Assembly (NCBI GenBank): GCA_963755755.1 | Contig: CAVWLJ010000002.1 | Span: forward strand, 124,001 to 188,000 | Length of the DNA stretch: 64,000 bases | Direction of reading: 5' to 3' | Origin: DATKNA01 sp963755755 | GTDB taxonomy: Bacteria > Actinomycetota > Actinomycetes > Actinomycetales > Kineosporiaceae | Shown here: positions 29,558 to 37,684 of the stretch, piece by piece | Layout of the letters: each line of letters opens with the position of its first letter | How positions within the stretch are numbered: position 1 is the first letter of the stretch | Position numbers and translations under genes: made by a program | Notes under the pieces: model-generated | Databases searched by the model: none | What the model was told of the DNA's origin: nothing | The model's input: only the letters and a program-made list of their open reading frames with translations

Positions 29558-29563
29558 GGAGGA

Positions 29564-30598
29564 GTGGCCCTGTCCCCCCGCGTCGCCCTCCGCCCCGGCT
29601 CCCCGCTCGTCGACGACGTCCCAGCGCGGGGTCGCGTGCTGCTCGCCGCCCCCCGCGGGTACTGCGCCGGTGTCGACCGGGCCGTGGTCGCCGTGGAGAA
29701 GGCCCTCGAGCTGCACGGTGCCCCGGTGTACGTGCGCAAGCAGATCGTCCACAACAAGCACGTCGTCGCGACGCTGGAACGGCGCGGGGCGATCTTCGTC
29801 GACGACACCGACGAGGTGCCGGCCGGGGCGATCGTCGTCTTCTCCGCGCACGGTGTGGCCCCCGCCGTCCGCGAGGCGGCGGAGCGCCGCCGGCTGCAGA
29901 CGATCGACGCGACCTGCCCGCTGGTGACCAAGGTCCACAAGGAGGCCGTCCGGTTCGCGACCAGCGACTACGACATCCTCCTCATCGGCCACGCGGGGCA
30001 CGAGGAGGTCGAGGGCACCGCCGGCGAGGCGCCGCGGAACATCACCCTCGTCGAGGGCCCGGACCACGTCGACGCCGTCACGGTGCGCGACCCGGACAAG
30101 GTGGTCTGGCTCTCCCAGACGACGCTCTCCGTCGACGAGACGATGGAGACGGTGCGGCGCCTGCGCCAGCGGTTCCCCAACCTGCAGGACCCGCCGAGCG
30201 ACGACATCTGCTACGCGACCCAGAACCGGCAGGTGGCCGTCAAGAAGATCGCCGCCGAGTCCGACCTCGTTCTCGTCGTCGGTTCCGCGAACTCCTCGAA
30301 CTCGGTCCGGCTCGTCGAGGTGGCGCTCGAGCACGGCGCGGGCGCCTCTCACCGGGTCGACGACGTGACGGAGATCGACGAGCTGTGGCTGGACGGGGTC
30401 AGGACCGTCGGGGTCACGTCGGGCGCGTCGGTCCCGGAGGTCCTCGTGCAGGAGGTGCTGACCTGGCTCGACGAGCGTGGGTTCGGGCCGGCCGAGGAGG
30501 TCGTCACCGCCGAGGAGGACCTGCTCTTCTCGCTGCCGAAGGAGCTCCGCCGCGACATCAAGGCCGCGCGGGCCCCGCGGCCGACGTCGCCGCGCTGA
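29564..30598 (+). CDS. ispH: 4-hydroxy-3-methylbut-2-enyl diphosphate reductase
   Basis: 344 residues. IspH makes IPP and DMAPP in the last step of the methylerythritol phosphate pathway using a [4Fe-4S] cluster. The three cluster cysteines are Cys 34 (RGYCAGVDRA), Cys 118 (DATCPLVTK) and Cys 216 (DDICYATQNRQ). The proton-relay region SQTTLSVDET and the substrate Ser/Asn motif SANSSNS are also present. Its product feeds the Z-prenyl synthase encoded at 3.7 kb. The last 41 bases overlap the converging rmuC gene. Confidence 0.95.
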   Translation: MALSPRVALRPGSPLVDDVPARGRVLLAAPRGYCAGVDRAVVAVEKALELHGAPVYVRKQIVHNKHVVATLERRGAIFVDDTDEVPAGAIVVFSAHGVAPAVREAAERRRLQTIDATCPLVTKVHKEAVRFATSDYDILLIGHAGHEEVEGTAGEAPRNITLVEGPDHVDAVTVRDPDKVVWLSQTTLSVDETMETVRRLRQRFPNLQDPPSDDICYATQNRQVAVKKIAAESDLVLVVGSANSSNSVRLVEVALEHGAGASHRVDDVTEIDELWLDGVRTVGVTSGASVPEVLVQEVLTWLDERGFGPAEEVVTAEEDLLFSLPKELRRDIKAARAPRPTSPR

Positions 30599-31733
30599 CG
30601 TCGTCCCAGCCGGTGAGCAGCTCGGCAGCGGTCATCGGGCGGGGCACCGACTCGACCACCTCGGCGGACTCGAGCGCGCCGTCGACCACGCCGAGGTCCG
30701 CCATCCGCCGGGCCGTGACGAGCACCCGCCGCTCGAGCGTCCCGACCACGACGTTGTAGTCGTCGACCGCGCGCTGCAGCGTCCGCCCGAGCTTGCCCAC
30801 CCCGGCGCCCAGCGAGCCGAGCCGGCCGTAGAGGTCGCGGCCGAGGGCGAACAGCTCCTTCGCGCTGCCGGCCAGCGCCTCGCTCTGCCAGGTGAGGGCC
30901 ACGGTCCGCAGCAGCGCCAGCAGCGTCGTCGGTGTCGCGAGGACGACGCGACGAGCCATGGCGTGCTCGAGCAGAGCGGGATCGGCCGAACAGGCGGCGG
31001 CCAGGAACGCCTCGCCCGGCACGAAGCAGACGACCAGCTCGGGCGACGGGTCGAACGCCGTCCAGTACTCCTTCGCGGCGAGCGTGTCGACGTGCGCCCG
31101 CAGCGCCCGCGCGTGCTTCTCGGCGGCCCGGCGCTGCCGCTCGTCGTCGTCCGCCGCCGGGCCCGGCTCGCTCGCCTCGAGGAAGGCGGCCAGCGGGGCC
31201 TTGGCGTCGACCACGACGTGCTTGCCGCCCGGCAGGTGGACGACGAGATCGGGACGCACCCCCGCCCCGCCAGGGGTGGTACCGACCGCCTGGGTGGTGA
31301 AGTCGACCCGCGCCAGCATCCCGGCGTGCTCGACCACCCGGCGCAGCTGCACCTCGCCCCAGGTCCCGCGCGCGGTGGGGGAGCGAAGCGCCCCCGCGAG
31401 GGCCGCGGTCTGCGCGCGCAACGCCTCGCCGGAGGTGCGGACCGCCTCGATCTGCTCGCCGAGCCGGGCGTACTGCTGGAGCCGGTCGCGCTCGAGCACG
31501 CGGACCTGCTCCTCGACGCGTTGCAGGGCGCCCGCGAGCGGGGAGAGCGTGGCGACGAGCTCGCGGTCCTGCGAGGCGGCGGACTCGAGGTCGGTCACGC
31601 GCTCGCGCAGCAGGTCGCGCTCCGCGACGGCGGTCCCGGCGCGGACCCGGGCCGTGAGCGTGGCGAGCAGTCCCCCGACGGCAGCCCCGATCAGCAGCCC
31701 GAGCAGCAGGGCGGCGAGGGTGGAGGTCGTCAT
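30558..31733 (-). CDS. rmuC: DNA recombination protein RmuC family
   Basis: 391 residues. An N-terminal membrane helix (about 4-28) is followed by a coiled coil (about 35-115), then the nuclease-like RmuC domain with GTWGEVQLRRVVEHAGML, RPDLVVHLPGGKHVVVDAK (the acidic-Lys motif of the PD-(D/E)XK fold) and ELVVCFVPGEAFLAAA. RmuC limits inversions at short repeats. ATG 31733 is chosen because the membrane helix starts immediately after it. Its end overlaps ispH by 41 bases. Confidence 0.88.
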   Translation of the reverse strand: MTTSTLAALLLGLLIGAAVGGLLATLTARVRAGTAVAERDLLRERVTDLESAASQDRELVATLSPLAGALQRVEEQVRVLERDRLQQYARLGEQIEAVRTSGEALRAQTAALAGALRSPTARGTWGEVQLRRVVEHAGMLARVDFTTQAVGTTPGGAGVRPDLVVHLPGGKHVVVDAKAPLAAFLEASEPGPAADDDERQRRAAEKHARALRAHVDTLAAKEYWTAFDPSPELVVCFVPGEAFLAAACSADPALLEHAMARRVVLATPTTLLALLRTVALTWQSEALAGSAKELFALGRDLYGRLGSLGAGVGKLGRTLQRAVDDYNVVVGTLERRVLVTARRMADLGVVDGALESAEVVESVPRPMTAAELLTGWDDVSAATSAAGPARP

Positions 31734-31869
31734 GGCGGCACCGTCCCAGAGGGCACCGACACAGGGCGGAGATCGGTTCCAGCCGCGCCGCTCCGGCCGA
31801 TCGAGCATGCCGGGGTGTCCGGAGGGGAAGTGATCGGGTCACACCCCCGCAACCCCCGGAGGCACCGTG

Positions 31870-32753
31870 ATGGAGATCCGCGACGTGCACGCCCTGCTCG
31901 GCCGCACCGCATACGGCGCCGACGGCGACCGGCTGGGCACGGTCACGGGCGCCTACCTCGACACCGCGACCGGCCGGCCGAGCTGGATCACCGTCGAGCG
32001 CGGCGGGTTGTTCCGGACGACGCGCAGTTTCGTGCCGCTCGACGGCGTCGAGGTCGCCGACGACGCCGTGCGTGTGGCCGTGGACGCCGAGGCCGTGAAG
32101 CGGGCGCCGCACATCGACGACGACAGGGTGCTGACTCCGGCGGAGGAACGGGAGCTGCGCGCCCACTACGGGCTCACCCAGCCGGCGGCACCGGCGGCGG
32201 AGCCCCCGTCGGCCGACCCTCGGCCGGCGGAGCCGACCCCGACGGAGCCGGAGCGCGCAACGGTGCCGGCGTCACGGAGCCGGGCCCGGCCGCGGAGGCC
32301 GAGCCGGCCGCGGTCACCCGCTCCGAGGAGCGGGCCCGGGTCGGGACGACGACCGTCCCGGCCTCGCGAGCCGTGCTGCGCAAGACCCGGGTGGTCGAGG
32401 ACCGCACGTTCTCCGTGCCCTTGGGCCGGGACCAGGTGCAGGTCGCCTACGAGCCGCTGCCGGACCCCGGCCCGGCACCGGTCAGCGCGCAGCGGGCGCA
32501 GGGAGCGACCCAGACAGAGAGCCAGGCCCAGACCCAGACCGGGGCGGACGCCGAGGACGACGGCTGGGTCGTTCTCTACGAGGAGCGGCTCGTCGTCCGC
32601 ACCGAGTGGGTCCCCGTCGAGCGGGTGCGGCTGCGCACCGTCGGCGTCCAGGGCGAGGAGCTCGTGAACGTCGACCTGCGTCGCGAGCGCATCGACGTCG
32701 ACGTGCAGCCCGCCGCGGACCGGCCGTCGTCCGCGCCGCCCGCCGCAGGCTGA
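31870..32753 (+). CDS. PRC-barrel plus DUF2382 (YsnF-like) stress protein; frame broken once
   Basis: About 294 residues after repair. The first frame encodes a PRC-barrel (ALLGRTAYGADGDRLGTVTG, WITVERGGLFRTTRSFVPL). The second, from about 32240, encodes the DUF2382 domain (VLRKTRVVEDRTFSVPLGRD, WVVLYEERLVVRTEWVPVE). Between them is a Pro/Glu-rich linker, where one base appears to be missing in the region 32215-32270. Proteins with this pair of domains are stress-related in actinobacteria; the biochemical role is unknown. CCCCGGAGG lies before ATG 31870 (GTG 31867 is also possible). The gene is divergent from rmuC. Confidence 0.78.
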
Positions 32754-32785
32754 GGGCCGGGGCCGGGACCTGGCAGTACAGGTCC

Positions 32786-32791
32786 TAGCCT
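32786..32791 (+). promoter_or_regulatory. -10 box of the endonuclease IV gene (leaderless)
   Basis: TAGCCT followed by six bases and GTG 32798. Confidence 0.5.
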
Positions 32792-32797
32792 GAACGG

Positions 32798-33566
32798 GTG
32801 GTGCTCATCGGTGCGCACGTCGACTCCGCGGACCCGCTGACGCATGCGGCGGCGATCGGCGCGGAGGCCGTCCAGTTCTTCCTCGGCGATCCGCAGGGGT
32901 GGAAGGCGCCGCCGCCGCACCCGCACGAGGCCGAGATCAAGGCCACCGACCTGGGCGTGTACATCCACGCGCCCTACCTGGTGAACGTCGCGAGCACGAA
33001 CAACAAGATCCGCATCCCGAGCCGCAAGATGCTCGCCCAGCACGCGGCCGCCGCGGCGGCGATCGGTGCGAAGGGCCTGATCGTGCACGGCGGCCACGTC
33101 ACCGCGAAGGACGATCCCGAGGAAGGCGTCGAGAACTGGCGCAAGACGTTCGAGCGCGCGCCGGAGGGCGGCTTCGGGCTGCCGATCCTCATCGAGAACA
33201 CCGCCGGCGGCGAGAACGCGATGGCCCGCACGTTCGACCGGCTCGGCCGGCTCTGGGACGCCGTCGGCGACTTCGGCCCCGGCTTCGTGCTCGACACCTG
33301 CCACGCCTGGGCCTCCGGAGAGGACCTCGTCGGCATCGTGGAGCGGGTCCGTGGCGATCACCGGGCGGGTCGACCTCGTGCACGCCAACAGCTCCCGGGA
33401 CGCGGCGGGCTCCGGCGCCGACCGGCACGCCAACTACGACTCCGGGACGATCGACCCCGAGCTGATCCTCGCCGCGTGCCGGGACGCCGGCTGCGACGTC
33501 ATCGTCGAGACGCCGATGGAGGACATCGGCGTCGACGTCGCGTACCTGCAGAAGGGGTTGCGCTAG
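32798..33566 (+). CDS. nfo: Deoxyribonuclease IV (endonuclease IV); frame broken once
   Basis: About 255 residues after repair. It is an AP-endonuclease family 2 TIM barrel that cuts DNA at abasic sites with zinc. Motifs seen: VQFFLGDPQGWKAP, YIHAPYLVNVAS, GLIVHGGHV, LPILIENTAGGENAMA (zinc Glu), VLDTCHAWASGED (Asp/His) and, in the second frame, VDLVHANSSRD and VIVETPMED. The change of frame is at 33353-33354, where removing one G gives VERVRAITGRVDLVHA. A leaderless start at GTG 32798 fits the TAGCCT box. Its stop codon shares the palindrome CTAG (33563-33566) with the stop of the converging kptA gene. Confidence 0.88.
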
Positions 33567-34098
33567 ATCCGGCGCACGTAGCCGGGCGGGACGGTGCCGG
33601 TCAGCCAGACGCCGTTCGACGCCTGCCTGAACTCGTGGCCGGCGGCGTGCAGCCGCGCGGCGTCGACGACGAGCACGACCGGCTCGCCGCGCCGACGGCC
33701 CACGGTGCGGGCGGTGTCGACGTCCGCGCTGAGGTGCACGAACTGCCGCGACCCGGGGCGGAGCCCGTCGACGAGGATCGACGCCGCGTTGCGCTCGACC
33801 GTGCCGTGGTACAGGACGTCGGGCGGCGTGCGCGGATCGAGGCCGAGGTCGACCTCGAGCGAATGGCCCTGCACGGCGCGGATCCGCCCGCCCGCCAGCT
33901 CGTAGCGCCCCTTCGCGTCGCGGCCACGGTGCGCCGGACGTCGTCGGCGTCCACCCGGCGCCCGCTGCGCCGCAGGCCGGCGACGAGGTCGTCGACGTCC
34001 ACCCAGCCTCCGGCGTCCAAGGTCACGCCGGCCACCTCGGGCCGGTGCCGCAGCACGAGCGCCAGCAGCCTGCCCAGGTGCTCCTGCCGTCGCCGCAC
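33563..34098 (-). CDS. kptA: RNA 2'-phosphotransferase (KptA/Tpt1 family); frame broken once
   Basis: About 178 residues after repair. The N-terminal winged-helix part (LGRLLALVLRHRPEVAGVTL, DAGGWVDVDDLV) is in one frame and the catalytic part (AVQGHSLEVDLGLDP, LYHGTVERNAASILVDGLRPG, QFVHLSADVDTA) in another. One base seems to be missing near 33930-33936, in GTGGCCGCGAC. KptA transfers a 2'-phosphate from RNA to NAD+. In fungi this completes tRNA splicing, while its bacterial role is unsettled. Arg, His and Arg of the active site are visible in LRHRP, HGT and HLS contexts. GTG 34098 is the only start before the conserved RRRQEHLGRL. Confidence 0.83.
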
Positions 34099-34128
34099 GA
34101 CACGAGCATCGCAAGGCACACTGTCCCG

Positions 34129-34891
34129 ATGCCCGACGTGTTCGACGACACCACCGCCTTCCGAGGTGCCCGCTTCACGCACAGCGACCTGAGCGACGTC
34201 GTGATCCGTGACTGCGACGTCAGCCGGCTGCGGATCGTGGACTCCGTCGCCGATGTCGTGGACGTCTCGGGAGACCTCGGGCGGATCGTCGTCAACGACG
34301 TCGACGTGACGGACTACGTCGAGGCCGAGCTGAACCGCCGGTTCCCGGAGCGTGCCCGGGTGGCGGCGCTGGCCACCGTCGGACGACTACCGCGACCTGT
34401 GGCGCACCGTCGAGGAGCTGTGGGCGCAGACCCTGGCACGCTTCGACCGGTTGCCGGCGGCCGCGCGTGACGAACGGGTGGACGGCGAGTGGTCGCTGGT
34501 CGAGACGTTGCGCCACCTCGTCGCCGCGACGGACGGCTGGATCGGGAGGGCCGTGCTCGACCGCGACCAGCCCTTCCACCGCCTCGGGCTCATGTTCGAC
34601 GGGTTCCCGCCGGAGCTGGCCGCGTCCATCGGCATCGAGCGCGGCGCGACTGCCGGCTACGAGGAGATCCTCCCGGTGCGCGCCGAGCGCACGGCGCTCG
34701 TCGGTGAGGTGCTGGCCGGGCTGGACGACGCCGGGCTCGCCCGCGTCGTCACCAAGTCACCGACGCCCGCCCACCCGCAGAAGGAGCGCACCGTGGGCGA
34801 GTGCCTCAAGGTCGTCCTGCAGGAGGAGATCGAGCATCGCCGGTACATGGAGCGTGACCTCGCCGTTCTCGAGGCGCGACTAGACTCTTGA
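34129..34891 (+). CDS. DinB-like protein with pentapeptide-like N-terminus; frame broken once
   Basis: About 253 residues after repair. Residues 1-60 contain pentapeptide-like repeats (AFRGARFTHSDLSDVVIRD). The C-terminal four-helix DinB domain shows ETLRHLVAATDGWIGRAVL and VVLQEEIEHRRYMERDL with conserved histidines of a metal site. The frame changes near 34373-34376, where removing one base gives ATSDDYRDLWRTVEELW. DinB-superfamily proteins include thiol-dependent transferases, some using mycothiol, and a detoxification role is possible but not shown. ATG 34129 is preceded by CACACT six bases upstream. The stop overlaps the presumed -10 box of ychF. Confidence 0.75.
34881..34886 (+). promoter_or_regulatory. 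-10 box of ychF
   Basis: TAGACT nine bases before GTG 34896; it overlaps the final codons of the DinB-like gene. The message would be leaderless or nearly so. Confidence 0.45.
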
Positions 34892-34895
34892 CCCC

Positions 34896-35975
34896 GTGGC
34901 TCTCACCATCGCGATCGTCGGTCTCCCCAACGTCGGCAAGTCGACCCTCTTCAACGCGCTGACGAAGGCGGAGGTGCTCGCCGCCAACTACCCCTTCGCG
35001 ACCATCGAGCCGAACATCGGCGTCGTCCCGCTGCCCGACGATCGCCTCCAGGTGCTCGCCGGGATCTTCGCCAGCGAGCGGATCGTGCCCGCCACCGTGT
35101 CGTTCGTCGACATCGCCGGCATCGTCAAGGGCGCGAGCGAGGGTGAGGGGCTCGGCAACAAGTTCCTCGCCAACATCCGCGAGGCGGACGCCATCTGCCA
35201 GGTCGTGCGCGCCTTCGCCGACCCGGACGTCGTGCACGTGGCGGGCCGCGTCGACGCCGCCGACGACATCGAGGTGGTCCACACCGAGCTGATCCTCGCC
35301 GACCTGCAGACGCTCGAGAAGGCGATCCCGCGGCTGGACAAAGAGGTCAAGGGCAAGAAGACCGACCGCGCCGTGCTCGAGGCCGCCCTCGCCGCGCAGG
35401 ACCTCCTGAACTCCGGCACCACGCTCTACGCCGGGGCGGGCAAGGTCGACCTCACCCAGCTCCGAGAGCTCTCGCTGCTCACCGCCAAGCCCTTCATCTA
35501 CGCGTTCAACCTGGACGAGGACGGGCTGTCGGACCCCGCCCTGCAGGACCGGCTGCGCGCGTTGATCGCCCCGGCGGACGCCGTCTTCCTCGACGCCAAG
35601 CTCGAGGCGGAGCTGGCCGAACTCGACGCCGCGGAGGCGGCGGAGCTGCTGGCGAGCGTGGGGCAGACGGAGTCGGGTCTGGACCAGCTGGCCCGCGTCG
35701 GCTTCCACACCCTCGGCCTGCAGACCTTCCTCACGGCGGGCCCGAAGGAGTCGCGGGCCTGGACGATCCGGCAGGGCTGGACGGCCCCGCAGGCCGCCGG
35801 CGTCATCCACACGGACTTCCAGCGCGGGTTCATCAAGGCCGAGGTCGTCGCGTACACCGACCTCGTCGATGCCGGGTCGATGGCGGAGGCGCGGGCACGC
35901 GGCAAGGTCCGCATCGAGGGCAAGGACTACGTGATGCAGGACGGCGACGTGGTGGAGTTCCGGTTCAACGTGTGA
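34896..35975 (+). CDS. ychF: Redox-regulated ATPase YchF (Obg family)
   Basis: 359 residues, normal length. G1 is GLPNVGKST, G3 is DIAGIVKGAS, the helical insert follows, and a C-terminal TGS domain ends KDYVMQDGDVVEFRFNV. The usual NKXD of GTPases is NLDE here, consistent with ATP preference in YchF. It binds ribosomes and responds to oxidative stress. GTG 34896 sits immediately before the first motif. Conserved in position after ispH in actinobacteria. Confidence 0.95.
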   Translation: MALTIAIVGLPNVGKSTLFNALTKAEVLAANYPFATIEPNIGVVPLPDDRLQVLAGIFASERIVPATVSFVDIAGIVKGASEGEGLGNKFLANIREADAICQVVRAFADPDVVHVAGRVDAADDIEVVHTELILADLQTLEKAIPRLDKEVKGKKTDRAVLEAALAAQDLLNSGTTLYAGAGKVDLTQLRELSLLTAKPFIYAFNLDEDGLSDPALQDRLRALIAPADAVFLDAKLEAELAELDAAEAAELLASVGQTESGLDQLARVGFHTLGLQTFLTAGPKESRAWTIRQGWTAPQAAGVIHTDFQRGFIKAEVVAYTDLVDAGSMAEARARGKVRIEGKDYVMQDGDVVEFRFNV

Positions 35976-35986
35976 GGAGGCCGAGC

Positions 35987-36424
35987 ATGGCACCGATCCC
36001 ACGCGCAGGTGCCTTCGTTGGCGGCCTGCTGGTCGCCAACAGCGCGCCGCATCTCGCCTCCGCCGTGGCCGGGCACACTCACCTGACTCCTGTCGCGGGC
36101 AGGAACTCCTCGCCGCGGGTCAACTGCCGGCGGGTCGACGACCCCGAGGTCCGCACGGTCGACTGCGCTCAGACGCACACGAAGAGGTCGTCGGGGTGTT
36201 CGACATCCCTCGGCGTCATGGCTGGCCGAGGACGCGGACGGCGTGCAGGTGGAGTGGAGACGCCTGCACGTCCCGCCTCGGGTCTACGTCGGAGCCTCCG
36301 CCGCCCCGCAACCATGACCTACTACAGCCCCGACAAGGACGACCTGGCGAACGGTGACCGCCGTGTGGTCTGCGCCGACGAGACGCCCGGCATGACGACG
36401 AGCGTCAGGAACTCGGCGCCCTGA
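35987..36424 (+). pseudogene. Decayed relic: N-terminal membrane fragment joined to septum-formation-like fragments
   Basis: ATG 35987 follows GTGAGGAGG and opens with RAGAFVGGLLVANSAPHLAS, which looks like the start of a small membrane protein, but the family-like sequence ends after about 45 codons. Further on, pieces of a second protein appear in successive frames: VRTVDCAQTHT (36152), EEVVGVFDIP (36181), EDADGVQVEW (about 36228) and YSPDKDDLANGDRRVVCAD (about 36320). Together they have the Cys/His spacing of extracytoplasmic septum-formation-type domains (PF13845-like, my inference). Three frame changes within about 150 bases are far denser than elsewhere, so I read real decay. The end overlaps the converging fusion gene by 20 bases. 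Confidence 0.5.
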
Positions 36425-37094
36425 CGGCGGGCGGCTGACGGGTGCACACGCACAACTCGTTGCCCTCCGGGTCCGCGAGGACCCACCAGGACGGCGCGTG
36501 CTCGTCGGAGACCAGATGGCCGCCGGCGGCGAGCACGGCCTGCACGCGCGCCTCCGCCTGGTCGTCCGGCACGTGGACGTCGAGGTGGAACCGGCTCCGG
36601 CCGGGCCGCGGCGGGTCCATCGGCTGGAACCACAGCACCGGGCCCCGCCCGCGCGGGTCGTGCAGCTCGATCGCCCCGCCGCACCGCCGCTCCTGGTAGC
36701 CCAGGCCCGCCGCCCAGAAGGGGCGGACCGCGTCCGCGTCGAGGCAGTCGAGGGCGATCTCCACCCGTTCGGGCGCCGGCAGCACCTCGGCGCCGACCGC
36801 TCGCACCGACTCGAGGATCTGGTGGGCGAGCTCGACGTCGAGCTGCGTCAGCGCGCGTTCCCAGTTCGTCGACAGCACGAACGTCACCGTCCGCAGACGC
36901 AGGTGGATCTCCGGGTGGTGGTCCATGGCGTCGGCGTCCCGGGCGACCAGGTCGACCAGCCGGACGGCGTCCGCGAACGAGGGAGCGCGGACCGCGATCG
37001 CGAGTTTGGTGGCGGCGTCGCGATGCACGCCGGGCAGGTCCGCCACCTGCCGGTCGAGCTCCTCGTCGGTGAGCGGACGGGGCCTCGTCGTCAT
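36405..37094 (-). CDS. Pterin-4a-carbinolamine dehydratase-like / glyoxalase-like fusion
   Basis: 229 residues. The first about 100 resemble pterin-4a-carbinolamine dehydratase: LTDEELDRQVADLPG and MDHHPEIHLRLRTVTFVLST with the paired histidines. The second half (from VEIALDCLDADAVRPFW) is a glyoxalase/VOC-type domain with PVLWFQPMDPP, RFHLDVHVPDD and WWVLADPEGNELCVC. The same fusion occurs in other actinobacteria; the substrate is unknown. ATG 37094 has a GAGACT box six bases upstream. It is divergent from the Nudix gene. Confidence 0.83.
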   Translation of the reverse strand: MTTRPRPLTDEELDRQVADLPGVHRDAATKLAIAVRAPSFADAVRLVDLVARDADAMDHHPEIHLRLRTVTFVLSTNWERALTQLDVELAHQILESVRAVGAEVLPAPERVEIALDCLDADAVRPFWAAGLGYQERRCGGAIELHDPRGRGPVLWFQPMDPPRPGRSRFHLDVHVPDDQAEARVQAVLAAGGHLVSDEHAPSWWVLADPEGNELCVCTRQPPAVRAPSS

Positions 37095-37199
37095 GACGCC
37101 AGTCTCCCGTCCGCCGACCCCGGCCTGCCCCTGGGGCCGGGGTGAGCGCGGTGCGGCCGTGGGCGACGATCGGGGCGCCGGGTGTGGAACGCTTCCGGC

Positions 37200-37637
37200 G
37201 TGAGCGCAGAGCCCCGCCTGGTGCTCGTCGTCGGCGCCGCGGTGCTCGACGACCTGCAGCGCCCCACGACGCTCCTCGCCGCCCGCCGGACCGAGCCACC
37301 GGGTCTGGCGGGAGGGTGGGAACTGCCGGGCGGCAAGGTCGAGCCGGGGGAGGCGCCGCTGCAGGCGCTGCACCGCGAGCTCGCGGAGGAGCTGGGCGTC
37401 GAGGTGGAGGTCGGCGCGGAGGTGCCGGGGCCGGACGGCGACGGCTGGCCGATGCCGCCCGCGCACCGGATGCGGGTGTGGCGGGTGCGGGTCGTCCGGG
37501 GTGTCCCGGCCCCGATCGAGGACCACGACGCGCTGCGCCTGCTGGGGCCGGGCGAGTGGCTCGACGTCGCGTGGCTGCCGGGGGACGTGCCGATCGTGCG
37601 GGCGCTGCTCGCGGTCAGCCCCGACGCCGGAGCGTAG
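37200..37637 (+). CDS. Nudix hydrolase (MutT/8-oxo-dGTPase type)
   Basis: 145 residues from GTG 37200. The Nudix box runs from GGKVEPGE to RELAEELGV, with all Glu ligands present. Before it is the 8-oxo-G-pool type sequence TEPPGLAGGWELPGG; after it come MRVWRVRVV and a conserved WLDVAWLP. It probably cleaves oxidised nucleoside triphosphates. An alternative start six codons upstream is possible. Its stop codon TAG (37635-37637) is part of the presumed typA promoter. Confidence 0.88.
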   Translation: MSAEPRLVLVVGAAVLDDLQRPTTLLAARRTEPPGLAGGWELPGGKVEPGEAPLQALHRELAEELGVEVEVGAEVPGPDGDGWPMPPAHRMRVWRVRVVRGVPAPIEDHDALRLLGPGEWLDVAWLPGDVPIVRALLAVSPDAGA

Positions 37638-37660
37638 ACTAGGGGCAATCCCCCTTTTGT
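37635..37660 (+). promoter_or_regulatory. -10 box of typA followed by a small terminator-like hairpin
   Basis: TAGACT (37635-37640) is followed directly by AGGGG CAATC CCCCT and TTTT (37641-37659). The T-run is rare in this GC-rich sequence. The element may end the Nudix message, or lie at the start of the typA message as an early pause or attenuator. Confidence 0.45.
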
Positions 37661-37684
37661 CGATACCGGATCGAGCCTGCACGC

